A stretch of 64,000 nucleotides of DNA from a bacterium D16-51 (GTDB lineage Bacteria; Bacillota; Clostridia; Lachnospirales; Lachnospiraceae): assembly GCA_003612285.1 (NCBI GenBank), contig RAYE01000007.1, positions 51,974 to 115,973 of the forward strand, read 5' to 3'. The stretch's first letter is position 1; every line of letters starts with the position of its first letter. Shown piece after piece: positions 16,442 to 25,641 of this stretch. Both the position numbers and the translations under genes were made by a program. The notes under the pieces were generated by a model. The model worked only from the letters and a program-made list of their open reading frames with translations. It was not told the origin of the DNA and made no database searches.

Positions 16442-17584
16442 ATGAAAATCAGTGATATTCATATAAAAATGTTTCGGGCAGGTTCAGGTGACTGTATATT
16501 GTTAGAATTTGAAAAAGCAGATTTTAGAATATTGATAGATGGTGGATTTGTAGAAACTTATCAACAAGAGCTTCGCCCTTATTTGCGGATGTTAAGTAAA
16601 AAAGGAAAACATATCAATTTATTAATTATATCCCATATTGATCAAGACCATATCAATGGGATAAAAGCATTGTTAAAAGAAAATGGAAATTCAAATTCAC
16701 CTAAAATCATAAAAATAGATGAGGTATGGTTTAATGGGTTTAGACATACTGAAGTGAAGCGAGATAAGAAAGATATTTCTCATTATGAGGAGGCTGTTTT
16801 ACGTACTCTAGCAAATAAAAATGGTTATTTGGAAAAGGCAGATGGATCCAGAGAAATTAGCTATATGCAGGGAAACAGCGTTGCAGAACTGCTTATTAAA
16901 AATAATTATCATTGGAATACATCTGTAAAGGGCAGTTCAATTTCTACTGACACAATAAGGCATATGACATTTGGAAATATTACATTTCAAGTATTAAATC
17001 CAACGCAAAAAATATTGAATGAATTGGCGGAAGATTGGCTGTGGATGTTGAAAGCAAAATGCAAACAGGTAATAATATCAGAGAATTCTTTGTTTGATGA
17101 TGCGTTTGAGGGATCCTATATTGGTGAGCATGAAGACTGGTTTGTGACAAAAAAGGATATTTCAAATGACAGAGAGAATAAGGAATATAATTGGAAATTG
17201 ATAGCAGAAGAAGATGACGAGAAAGCAGATGCAAAATTGTCGAATCGTTCTTCTATAGCAGTGCTTATTTCATATAAAGGAATAAAACTTTTATTTCCTG
17301 GGGACTGTGCAATTCATTTTTTTGAGGACATGCTTCCGGATAAAATAGATATTGTGAAACTCCCTCATCATGGTTCGGGGAAAAATGCAGATAAAAATTT
17401 TATTCGGAATACCTATGTGAGCTACTATCTTATTTCTACAAATGGAAAACATCAGGAACATCCTTCCCCAAAGATCATAGCAAATATTTTAACGAAAGCG
17501 CCAGGACATCCAATGATTATTAAAAACTATGATATTCCCATTTTAGAGGGGATAGGAAAACTGGAAAGGGAGGAAATTGGATGA
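16442..17584 (+). CDS. Metallo-beta-lactamase-fold hydrolase
   Basis: 380 aa, soluble. The first metal motif is SHIDQDHING (near residues 62-71), the ComEC-like variant of HxHxDH in which the second His is Asp; LFPGDC (near 283) and KLPHHGSG (near 305) supply the later ligands. ComEC-type nuclease domains share this arrangement, so hydrolysis of nucleic acid or nucleotide is plausible but unproven. A lysine/asparagine-rich insert lies at about 190-260. Its stop overlaps the ATG of the next gene (ATGA), tying it to the protease/TPR protein. MBL plus trypsin-like protease is the pairing of type 1 AVAST antiphage loci as I recall them; the STAND partner is not seen here. Confidence 0.85.
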   Translation: MKISDIHIKMFRAGSGDCILLEFEKADFRILIDGGFVETYQQELRPYLRMLSKKGKHINLLIISHIDQDHINGIKALLKENGNSNSPKIIKIDEVWFNGFRHTEVKRDKKDISHYEEAVLRTLANKNGYLEKADGSREISYMQGNSVAELLIKNNYHWNTSVKGSSISTDTIRHMTFGNITFQVLNPTQKILNELAEDWLWMLKAKCKQVIISENSLFDDAFEGSYIGEHEDWFVTKKDISNDRENKEYNWKLIAEEDDEKADAKLSNRSSIAVLISYKGIKLLFPGDCAIHFFEDMLPDKIDIVKLPHHGSGKNADKNFIRNTYVSYYLISTNGKHQEHPSPKIIANILTKAPGHPMIIKNYDIPILEGIGKLEREEIG

Positions 17585-19977
17585 AAGCTACAAATAATAT
17601 TGTGAAGTTATTATGCGGAACAGAGCAGCAGGGAACAGCATTGTTAGTGGATCAGGAACATGCAATAACAGTAAGGCATTGCTTGAAAGACTTTTATAGA
17701 AAAAGAACTTCATCAATTATTCTTGTAATTGTCATAGATGGAATTAGCAAAGAGATTTCTGCCTTGCCTGCGGATAAAGAGGAAAGCGAATTTGTTTATT
17801 TGAACTTGGAGGAGAAAGTAGAATCTGTAGATGAAGTTCGGTTTTTGGATTGCAAGTTAGGGGCATTGCAAAAGGTATCCATGTTTGGGTATGGTAAATG
17901 TTATGCAAATGGAAGCTGGAAAGAGTTAAAATTTTCGGGCAGAGGAGATTTGGATGAAAATAGTGTTTGTGATTTGCAATTTGATTTAATTGATGCCAGG
18001 GATAAAACGTTTGCCGGATTTTCTGGAAGTCCTATATATGATGAGGAACGTTCTTTTGTTATTGGATTGATATCACAGGAAGAATGTGAAGATTATGAAG
18101 CACTTTATATAGAAGGGATTAGCGTTAGTTCTCAGAAAGATTTTTTTGAAAAGCATGGTATTATTGTTGAAAATACGAATCTGATAAGAAAGAAAATCGG
18201 AGAAAGAGCAAATGCCCTGCAAATGACAGATTGCTATATTACCGGCGTATCCGATGCAATAGGCGAATTAAACAATATTATTTTAGACAAAATCGTTGCT
18301 TTACATCGTGAAGGGTATTGGGAAAGGGCATTGTCCGAGCTGAAAGAACAGATTCAATTACAACAAGGGGATGCTAAGACGCCAGATGAAATAAAGGCTA
18401 AATTCCTGCTTCAGCAGGCTATGTGGATTTTAGAAGACAGTCATAATATTTCTGCGGCAAGTAAGATATATCAAAAAGCAGTACATTTCTGTGAAAGTTT
18501 GGATACAAAAGTTTTTCTTGCATTGCGAGCGTTTTATTCGGGGGAATCGAGCGCGAGCAAGTTGTTAGAGCCGATAGATTCTCTGTCATCTTTTCATGCT
18601 TATATACAGATTTGTGTAAATCAAAGGGATGGAAAAGCTGCAATCAGGGCATATGAAACATATAAAGATATTTATTCTTGTAATGGCAGAATATGGTATT
18701 GGGTATCCATTGCTAATCTTTTAAACTGTGATTTTTTAAAGGCAGAAGAATTTTTAAAGAAAGCGATTGATGAAAATGGAGAATTATTTGATTATTGTAT
18801 TCTTAGGGCATTGATTCAGTATTGGAAGACAATTCCTATAGAGGCATTTCATAGATCAGATTCTATTTATCCGGGTTTATATTCGGAAGGAATTTATTTT
18901 TTTAGGAATGATATCAGAACGCTCATTATGGATGTGGTAAATGATTTTAAATTGGCATATCAAAAAGCAGACAGCGTTGGTAATAAAAAGCAGAAAGAGC
19001 AAGCGCTTGTTTGCTGGATTAATGCGCTTTCAGTGGACAATCTACTATTTTCAAAGGTTATGGAACCATTGGATTTATTAAAGAAAGTTAATCCTTATCA
19101 TGTAATTGCATTGATGGTAGATGTATTATGTGGCAGGGTTTCTCAGGATGAAATATATGAAAAGCGGTTAAAGGCGCTAATAAAGAAAGAAATGTACCCA
19201 ATGGGATATATTTATACTCTGACAGAGTATTTTATAAAGGTAAATGAAGATGCTAAGGCCAAAACCCTTTTGTTTGAGCAGGAACAAAATTTTAAAAAGT
19301 TTTCATGCATGGAATATTGGTATATGCAGATTGCCTATTTGGAAAAAGATGCGGAAAAGAGGAGATTGTTTGCAAACAAGGCAAATAAGGAATCTTCGAT
19401 GAGTGAGATTCAGAAGAAGAGAATTCGCTGTATGTTTGCGTTGGATTATGAAAAAGATGCATTGCAGCAACTGGAATCCTTGTATGACGATACAAAAGAA
19501 CTACATGATTTAATGAATCTTATTCGGTATAGTGGAAAAAAGAAGAAATGGGATATTAATCTGAGATATGCAAAAATCTTAGAAGTGGAACATCATAATC
19601 CATGCGGGTATCTTTATCAAATAAAAGCCCTTATGAAAATGCAGAAATTTGCAGAAGCTTATACATGCATTCAAAAAGTTGAACAATTAAATATTGCAGA
19701 GTTTGCTCGCCAAATACAGGAGAATAAGCTTACAATACTTGAAAAAATGGGGGAATATGACAAAGCAATTTTAGCCGGTGAAGAACTTTTTTATGAAGAA
19801 CCATCAGAATTCTTTGCACATAGGCTTGCGAACTTATACATACGGAGGGGGAAAAAATCTGATGCGATACAGGTTTTGGAAACTGCGGACAAATATGCGC
19901 CATTGTCATTGCCTGGGTATCAGCGGCTGAGTGGGTTATATCACCATATAGATACCTCAGCATATTTTCTGGCATAA
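17581..19977 (+). CDS. Trypsin-like protease with TPR-rich C-terminus, 3' end truncated
   Basis: 798 aa. Residues 1-190 form a trypsin-like domain: the His motif AITVRHC (His near 32) and the Ser motif GFSGSP (Ser near 148); the middle acidic residue is not assignable by eye. From about 230 to the end the protein is helical with repeated TPR-like units (for example KAEEFLKKAIDENGEL, KMGEYDKAILAGEEL). There is no signal peptide, so it acts in the cytoplasm. ATGA overlap couples it to the MBL gene. The reading frame enters antisense IS110 sequence near 19955, so the last roughly eight residues are not native and the true C-terminus is missing. Confidence 0.8.
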   Translation: MKATNNIVKLLCGTEQQGTALLVDQEHAITVRHCLKDFYRKRTSSIILVIVIDGISKEISALPADKEESEFVYLNLEEKVESVDEVRFLDCKLGALQKVSMFGYGKCYANGSWKELKFSGRGDLDENSVCDLQFDLIDARDKTFAGFSGSPIYDEERSFVIGLISQEECEDYEALYIEGISVSSQKDFFEKHGIIVENTNLIRKKIGERANALQMTDCYITGVSDAIGELNNIILDKIVALHREGYWERALSELKEQIQLQQGDAKTPDEIKAKFLLQQAMWILEDSHNISAASKIYQKAVHFCESLDTKVFLALRAFYSGESSASKLLEPIDSLSSFHAYIQICVNQRDGKAAIRAYETYKDIYSCNGRIWYWVSIANLLNCDFLKAEEFLKKAIDENGELFDYCILRALIQYWKTIPIEAFHRSDSIYPGLYSEGIYFFRNDIRTLIMDVVNDFKLAYQKADSVGNKKQKEQALVCWINALSVDNLLFSKVMEPLDLLKKVNPYHVIALMVDVLCGRVSQDEIYEKRLKALIKKEMYPMGYIYTLTEYFIKVNEDAKAKTLLFEQEQNFKKFSCMEYWYMQIAYLEKDAEKRRLFANKANKESSMSEIQKKRIRCMFALDYEKDALQQLESLYDDTKELHDLMNLIRYSGKKKKWDINLRYAKILEVEHHNPCGYLYQIKALMKMQKFAEAYTCIQKVEQLNIAEFARQIQENKLTILEKMGEYDKAILAGEELFYEEPSEFFAHRLANLYIRRGKKSDAIQVLETADKYAPLSLPGYQRLSGLYHHIDTSAYFLA

Positions 19978-21097
19978 AAATCAGCATATTCAGGGATGTG
20001 CTTCCTGATGCTGTCTGCCGCTTCGCCAAGATAGCAGCGGAGATAGGGATTTCCGGCTTTCGACATTTTGTTGTCCTCAGAAGTGAAATCCCCGGAATCA
20101 CCCCTGGGCCAGTAAAGCCCGGCATATTTGGCAAGGGCATCGGATGAATGAAACGCGGTGATACCGCCTGTTTCTGACAGAATCCCGGATGCCCATACCG
20201 GACCTATTCCAGGTATGGACTGAAGGATGACCAGGGCATTAGGGTTCATTCCATGGATGCATTTTTCAATCGCCTGTTCTATCAGCCGGATTTCTTTCTG
20301 ATAGGCATGGATGCAGTTAAACGAGCTTGCCAGTGATATGTTCAGTGGCTCGTACATGCACTTGTCTAAGCGGTAGGAATCCCTGGCTGCCTTCCGCAGA
20401 AGCCCAGAAGTTTTGGATATGTCAGAGATGCGGTTCCTGCTCTTTTCTGCAAGGAAGGCAGGCAGATTTTCTTCCGGCATATCCATGATTTCCTGCGGGG
20501 ACAAAAATTCCGTCAGGACTGCGGAGGACGTGGCGCCATAGAGATTTCCAAAGGGCCTGTCATCACCTTCAAGGAGCTGAAGCTCACTAAACTTCAGGTA
20601 AAGATTAGAAACCATATAGGTCTTCTCCCTGGTGATGCACTCAGAAAGGTGCATACGATGCCGTGTAAGGCGTTTCAGGGCTATAAACTGTTTTTGGTAC
20701 GGCCTGCCCTGCCGAAGTCCGCAATGAGATATGCATCTGTGGGATCGGTCTTTTCCATTCCGATATAGGATCTGCGGTAATTGGAAGTGGCCTTTGGGTT
20801 TACACAGAAGACGTAAGGCTTGCAGGGCATGAGAACCTCACTGGCCGACAGGAAGTTTGAAATATGTATGCTGTATACAGAAGTAGATTCCAGCACAATA
20901 AGGAGTGTATCCAGGTTTTTATGCTTCTGCATACACGCGGCAATCATATTTACAAGCTGATCGGCACCCGGCTGGTTATTGCCAAACGATGATGAGATGT
21001 ATTTGTTTTCCTCAAAGTCCATAGCATAGACAGCATTGGTCTTTGAGCTTACATCAATACCAACAAACAAGGTGGACATATAGTTGATCTTTAACAT
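19941..21097 (-). pseudogene. IS110-family transposase, frameshifted and truncated
   Basis: Read from ATG 21097 (GGAGGTGAT ribosome site). The N-terminal DEDD/RuvC-like domain starts FVGIDVSSK, with VLEST and the KTDPTDAYLIADF segment; the C-terminal transposase_20 domain has LQSIPGIGPV and the serine-region KAGNPYLR. A one-base deletion near 20699 (TAC reduced to AC in the coding sense) breaks the frame after DFGRAGR; sequence resumes as QKQFIALKRLTRHRMHLSEC in another frame. The C-terminus ends at KYAEV and lacks the usual last 30-40 residues, cut at the junction with the protease/TPR gene. The element is dead unless a trans copy supplies transposase. Confidence 0.88.
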
Positions 21098-21420
21098 GGT
21101 ATCACCTCCAATCTGATCGGGATTTGTGAAGCCTGAAACAAAAGGTTTACCCTGTGCTGCATACGGTGGCCGAAACCTCGCGCAATGAGCATGCACCCAG
21201 TCAGCCTTTCTTGCTGGGGCTAACGGCTGGGGATGAAAATTCTGTGTCAGCGGAATGTGCCGTATGTGCCAGGCTGAATGCTTTCGAAGCAGTCTCGGGC
21301 TAAGCCGGCTGAAAGGAGGAACAGCAGTGCCTTCGGACATCAGGCTCTGCCTGATATCACAACACAGGATTAACCATTATGGAAAATGTAACTATTAACT
21401 GTATAGATGGGAATCAGGGT
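21098..21420 (-). ncRNA. IS110 upstream non-coding end; candidate bridge RNA region
   Basis: About 320 bp without a gene lie upstream of the transposase start. In IS110-group elements this end encodes the structured bridge RNA that pairs with donor and target DNA. Several local inverted repeats are visible (for example CTTCGAAG, AGCCGGCT). The exact element end and loops were not determined, so this is position-based inference. Confidence 0.4.
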
Positions 21421-21467
21421 GAGGGGAATTCTTCTTAGATGTCCTTACCACTATACACATAAAAAAG

Positions 21468-21507
21468 AATAAGTTCATAAGCAATATTTCTTGCTTACAA
21501 ACTTATT
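21468..21507. promoter_or_regulatory. Large inverted repeat upstream of ATPase gene
   Basis: AATAAGTTCATAAGCAA (21468-21484) and TTGCTTACAAACTTATT (21491-21507) pair at all but the central CA positions around a six-base loop. It ends 17 bp before the GAGGAGGTG ribosome site, fitting an operator or a transcript hairpin controlling the ATPase gene. The rest of 21421-21524 holds no gene. Confidence 0.5.
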
Positions 21508-21524
21508 ATACGAGGAGGTGTGAC

Positions 21525-23402
21525 ATGGACGGAGAAAAGATGCAGAAAAAAATAGAAGAACTGGAACAGCAGATTGCGGAACTGCCGGTGGGTTATATTT
21601 CTAAAAAGAAAATTCATGGAAAAGATCGTTTTTACCACCAGTGGACGGAAGATGGCAGGGTCAGGAGTAAATACCTGCGGGAGGGAGAAAAAGAGCCATT
21701 AGAGGAACAGGTTCAAAAGCGGAGAAAGCTGCAGGCACAGTTAAAGGAACTGAAAGCCAAAATGCCAAAAGCCAGAAAGAATACCAAAGGAATTCACTTA
21801 GAGCAGGTTTCCTTTGAATGTAACGTAACGGTTGGCAGGGAACTTCTTGCCCTGTCACAGGATGTAGATGGCTGGGAGAAAAGAGACTGTTATTCTCAGT
21901 TGGAAGATTATCTGTATCATGGGGACAGAACCCGTATTTGCCAGGTTTATGGGCTCAGGCGTACCGGAAAGACAACCATGCTGCGGCAGGCAGTGGCGGA
22001 TATGTCAAAAGAGGATCAGTTAAAATCTGCCTATATCAAAATCCGCCGCAGTGACACGATGGCAATGGTAAACCGTGATATGAGAAAGCTGTTTGATGCC
22101 GGCTATCAATATGTGTTTCTGGATGAGGTAACACTCATGAAAGACTTTATTGATTCGGCTGCCCTCTTTTCCGATGTGTTTGCCACAATGGGAATGAAAC
22201 TTGTACTTTCCGGGACAGATTCCCTCGGTTTCTGGCTGGCAATGGACGAGGAACTGTATGACCGTGCGAAACTCGTTCATACCACTTTTATCCCATACCG
22301 GGAATACAGCAGACTGTTAGGGATTGACAGCATGGATGAATATATCCGTTATGGCGGGACACTCCGTGCAGGGGAAATTCACTTTGAAGACCGGGAACTG
22401 AATGCAGAAGATGCCTCGTTCCGGGATGATGAGACGACAAGGCGGTACATTGATACTGCCATCTGCAAAAATATACAGCATTCGCTTGCCTGTTATGAGG
22501 ACGGGCATCATTTCAGGCATTTGTATACACTTTACGAGGCAGGAGAATTGACAAGTGCCATTAACCGTATTATTGAGGATATGAACCATCGGTTTCTTCT
22601 GAAAGTGCTGACGCAGGATTTTGTGTCCCATGATTTGCGGCTTTCCGCATCCAATCTGAGAAAAGAGAGTGATCAGGAAAAGCGCACTGATGTACTTGAT
22701 ACCATTGATACAGAGGCTGTAACAGGATGTCTGATGAATATTTTGGATATCCGCAATCAGGAAGAACAGTCGATTGGTATAACAGAAGCACATATCGCAG
22801 AAATCAGGGAATATCTGGCGGTACTGGATTTAATCATTGACTGCCCGATTGAGACAGCGACAGCCGGAACCCACCCGATGGAACACATCCTGTTTACGCA
22901 GCCGGGAATGAGGTATTGTCAGGCACAGGCGTTGGTCTATTCCCTTTTGAAAGACGAAACATTTTTCTCACTGAGCGAGTATGAAAAGAAGATGGTAACG
23001 GAGCGTATTCTTGAGGAAGTGCGTGGCCGGATGATGGAAGACATTGTACTGTTAGAAACCATGAAAGCAGCCGGACAGAACTGCCGTGTGTTTAAGCTGC
23101 AGTTTGCAGCAGGCGAGTTTGACATGGTGGTATATGACACAGAGGAAAACTGCTGTGATATCTATGAAATCAAGCATAGTGAGAAAGCCATCCCCAATCA
23201 GTACCGCCATCTGATCGATGAAGAAAAGTGCCGGCAGACAGAGAGAAGATTCGGAAATATCCGGGGACGCTATGTTCTGTACTGTGGCAAAGATGCAGAG
23301 ACCGAGGCCGGAGTGATTTACCAAAATGTAGAGAACTATTTAAAATCGCTTTCGGAAGGTATTTCTGTATCCAATGTGAAAAGTGTTTCTAAGCTTTTAT
23401 AA
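21525..23402 (+). CDS. AAA ATPase with C-terminal PD-(D/E)XK nuclease-like domain
   Basis: 625 aa. An N-terminal coiled coil with an SAM-/ARM-like HGKDRFYHQW segment (1-90) is followed by a P-loop ATPase: Walker A GLRRTGKTT (about 144-152), Walker B YVFLDE, and a sensor-like LSGTDS. The C-terminus has GEFDMVVYD and YEIKHS (Asp near 531, Glu-x-Lys near 547), the core of a PD-(D/E)XK nuclease. This is the AAA_14/DUF4143-like architecture common in gut Firmicutes, often in many copies; biological role unsettled. ATG 21525 follows GAGGAGGTG. It stands alone between the IS110 remnant and a terminator. Confidence 0.7.
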   Translation: MDGEKMQKKIEELEQQIAELPVGYISKKKIHGKDRFYHQWTEDGRVRSKYLREGEKEPLEEQVQKRRKLQAQLKELKAKMPKARKNTKGIHLEQVSFECNVTVGRELLALSQDVDGWEKRDCYSQLEDYLYHGDRTRICQVYGLRRTGKTTMLRQAVADMSKEDQLKSAYIKIRRSDTMAMVNRDMRKLFDAGYQYVFLDEVTLMKDFIDSAALFSDVFATMGMKLVLSGTDSLGFWLAMDEELYDRAKLVHTTFIPYREYSRLLGIDSMDEYIRYGGTLRAGEIHFEDRELNAEDASFRDDETTRRYIDTAICKNIQHSLACYEDGHHFRHLYTLYEAGELTSAINRIIEDMNHRFLLKVLTQDFVSHDLRLSASNLRKESDQEKRTDVLDTIDTEAVTGCLMNILDIRNQEEQSIGITEAHIAEIREYLAVLDLIIDCPIETATAGTHPMEHILFTQPGMRYCQAQALVYSLLKDETFFSLSEYEKKMVTERILEEVRGRMMEDIVLLETMKAAGQNCRVFKLQFAAGEFDMVVYDTEENCCDIYEIKHSEKAIPNQYRHLIDEEKCRQTERRFGNIRGRYVLYCGKDAETEAGVIYQNVENYLKSLSEGISVSNVKSVSKLL

Positions 23403-23518
23403 TACAAAAATAATGAAATGCTTTTCACATGAGTGATAGATGAGCAACAGATTATTCCTACTATGTGAGCAAAGAAACAATAGTCAAAAGTGAATTAACT
23501 TTTAATAAATGAAATAAT

Positions 23519-23558
23519 AAATCAGTCGTTTTGCAGGAGAGGAAACGGCTGATTTTTT
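23519..23558 (+). terminator. Terminator after the ATPase gene
   Basis: AAATCAGTCGTTT (23519-23531) pairs with AAACGGCTGATTT (23543-23555), one G-U pair, followed by a T-run. Confidence 0.8.
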
Positions 23559-23602
23559 ATGCTGATTTTTCACAGCAAAACGTGTGCGAATGGAGGTAAA
23601 TT

Positions 23603-23830
23603 ATGTTCAGACAAAAACCAAAAGTATTGACACCGGAGCAGATGGAGGAAATCCGTACAAAAGATTTCTTTGACATGATCCTGCCCGGAAATATCAAATT
23701 TTTTCCGACCATTACATCATCGGAGATTCTTACCGATCGGTGTGGGTAATCCGGGAGTACCCGCCGTCCACGGAGGAACAGGCAATCCTTTCCCAGCTTG
23801 CCGACCGCAATGGGGTAACGCTCCGCATAA
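23603..23830 (+). pseudogene. 5' fragment of a VirB4-like conjugation ATPase
   Basis: ATG 23603 with GGAGG begins MFRQKPKVLTPEQMEEI, the N-terminus seen in VirB4-like proteins of clostridial conjugative elements. A one-base loss in the T-run at 23699-23704 breaks the frame; in the next frame the similarity continues as SDHYIIGDSY and REYPPSTEEQAIL up to about 23830, where it stops. The remaining 700 or so residues of VirB4, and all other conjugation genes, are absent. It shows that an integrative conjugative element once contributed DNA here. Confidence 0.7.
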
Positions 23831-25170
23831 AAAATGGGTTTTTGTTTGATAAAGGGGCATGGCGATATATCTTGCCAGGGAATGTATCCTATTTTAAACA
23901 TTTTTATGATTATGAGAAAGATTTGATATGTGATGATAAGGACGTCTGGTGTGCTATACCATTAGAAATGAAAAATAAATGTAATTGTGGAATGTCTCTT
24001 AACCCTGTTAGAAGGTTACATTATCTTGAATATTTGATGCAGAGCGAAATAAATCGAGATATTGATGAATTTTGTTGTATGTTTGAGTTCTTGGAAGGTG
24101 GTAACTGTTGTACTTATGGGAAAGTATATTTTGACATATTGAAAATTATATATGCAGCTATGCAAGAAATAGAATTTTATTTTGCAGAACCAATGCAGAA
24201 TCAAATTACCTGGACATATATCTGGACGGATAAAATTTATGAAGAACTTATTTTACAGCTCCAGATGGGGACATTTACTTTGGATAAATATTATAATGCG
24301 TTAAGCAAGTATGTGGATCAATTAGAGCAGGGTTTGGAGAGGAACAAAGATGTTGGTGGTTTAGATATTATTCATCCTGATAAAATTGATGTTATGCGAA
24401 TTGGCTTGCTTGGTTCGGTGGAGTTGTGTTTGAAATACTGGGGGAAAAATAAAGATGAAGAAATAAAAGGCATGGCAAAAGCTATACAGGATGGTTTGCA
24501 ATTTTGGTTGAAATCAGAAGATGCATTAATAGAATTCGTACTTTCGCAGGAAGGAGCAGAAAATGAATGGAGAACTTTTTTTGCCAAAGATTATCGAAAG
24601 GAATTAAATGATCTTCAAAAATTGGTATTTGGTAAAGGGGAGGATTGTATAGGAATAGAAAATGATTTTTTAGAAATAAAAAATATATTAACCCCAAAAG
24701 ATATTGATGTAACGGACAAATCAATCATTTATTTGGGATGCTTGAATATGCCTGATGATAAAATTGGTAAAGCATTAGAAGAAATACTGGAGAAATTTTA
24801 TCTCAATATGGATATTATGGACAAAAGCGAAGACTATGCAATGGCTGAAGTTATTCTTTCAAAATTGCCAGAGGATTATGGTCAGCAGTTTCGGAGAGAA
24901 TGCATGGCAAAATTGATAGATAGGATGTTACAAAATACAAGTGACTGGAAAGAAATTTTTGAAAGTATAATGTATTTGTTTGGTGATAATCTTGATTTAC
25001 ATGTTGAGTTTTGGGAAAAGGTTGCAGATGGCATAAATAGTATGATCAGCACGGAATTAGTAGAATGGCTTAGCAGGCTTCAATTATTATTGCCATTAGA
25101 ATTGGGACAACGGATTTATCACGCTAAAGTGCGTTTGATTAATAAGAAATTTGAAATTAATACCATGTAA
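23740..25170 (+). CDS. Unrecognised protein fused to the VirB4 fragment
   Basis: 476 aa frame opening at a GTG. The first 30 residues are the tail of the VirB4-like fragment (REYPPSTEEQ); from about residue 32 the sequence is unrelated, AT-rich, acidic and predicted all-helical, with many Asp/Glu/Leu/Ile and a few Cys in an early cluster (NKCNCG near 75, FCCMFEF near 109). No catalytic motif was seen. The native 5' end of the downstream gene appears lost at the join. There is no good ribosome site at the GTG, so expression is doubtful. Function unknown. Confidence 0.45.
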   Translation: MWVIREYPPSTEEQAILSQLADRNGVTLRIKNGFLFDKGAWRYILPGNVSYFKHFYDYEKDLICDDKDVWCAIPLEMKNKCNCGMSLNPVRRLHYLEYLMQSEINRDIDEFCCMFEFLEGGNCCTYGKVYFDILKIIYAAMQEIEFYFAEPMQNQITWTYIWTDKIYEELILQLQMGTFTLDKYYNALSKYVDQLEQGLERNKDVGGLDIIHPDKIDVMRIGLLGSVELCLKYWGKNKDEEIKGMAKAIQDGLQFWLKSEDALIEFVLSQEGAENEWRTFFAKDYRKELNDLQKLVFGKGEDCIGIENDFLEIKNILTPKDIDVTDKSIIYLGCLNMPDDKIGKALEEILEKFYLNMDIMDKSEDYAMAEVILSKLPEDYGQQFRRECMAKLIDRMLQNTSDWKEIFESIMYLFGDNLDLHVEFWEKVADGINSMISTELVEWLSRLQLLLPLELGQRIYHAKVRLINKKFEINTM

Positions 25171-25180
25171 TATTGAAATA

Positions 25181-25426
25181 TTTGGGGGAAGAACCTTACA
25201 CCCCAAATTTCCACAAATGGAGAATGGCTATCCCCCAAATTTGAAAAATCAGAAAACGGAAATTTTAGAAAGCAAAATGAATTTTCCCCCAAAATAAAAT
25301 TTGGGGGATACGGTTGAATAGCCGCTCTCCTAGAGAAGTCAAATATCACTGCAAAGCCAGTAAAATACATAGTTCCGGGGATATGCGTCCAGGACGCAAA
25401 AAAGGGAAAGTTCACAAAACAGATGA
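25181..25426 (+). repeat. Dispersed repeat, copy A
   Basis: Starts TTTGGGGGAAGAACC and ends CAAAACAGATG; the same sequence recurs at 26081-26291. Copy A has about 35 extra bases near its start. It contains two hairpins built from TTTGGGGG/CCCCCAAA. It lies just after the stop of the unknown protein; no gene is seen in it. Confidence 0.75.
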
Positions 25427-25472
25427 ATCAGTAAAAATTTGTCGAAATCAGGCGAATAGAGTTAGGAATGAG

Positions 25473-25515
25473 AACCCTTGTAAGTGATGCGAATATGTCA
25501 CCTGCAGGGGTTTTT
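25473..25515 (+). terminator. Terminator-like stem resembling the tsf terminator
   Basis: GAACCCTTGTAA...CTGCAGGGGTTTTT forms a stem with inner GTGA/TCAC pairing and a T-run. It resembles the tsf terminator and could be a diverged older attachment site, but the match is too weak to insist on. The remainder of 25430-25570 holds nothing recognisable. Confidence 0.45.
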
Positions 25516-25576
25516 GCCTTGTTGAGTTTGTCAGACAATGTCTGGAAAATTTGAAAAGTGATTAGGAAAATTGTAA

Positions 25577-25605
25577 TTGATGGGCTTGCTATTTAATGGT
25601 ATACT
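25577..25605 (+). promoter_or_regulatory. Promoter of the BrnT/BrnA module
   Basis: TTGATG (25577-25582), 17-bp spacer, TATACT (25600-25605), 36 bp before the brnT start. Confidence 0.55.
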
Positions 25606-25641
25606 GTTAGCATAGAATAATTAATGAAGGAATAGTCAAAA

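Noticed and set aside
25473..25515. Third copy of the tsf attachment site
   Set aside because: Only the general terminator shape and AACCCTTGT match; it lacks the tsf codons and the preceding 40 bases.
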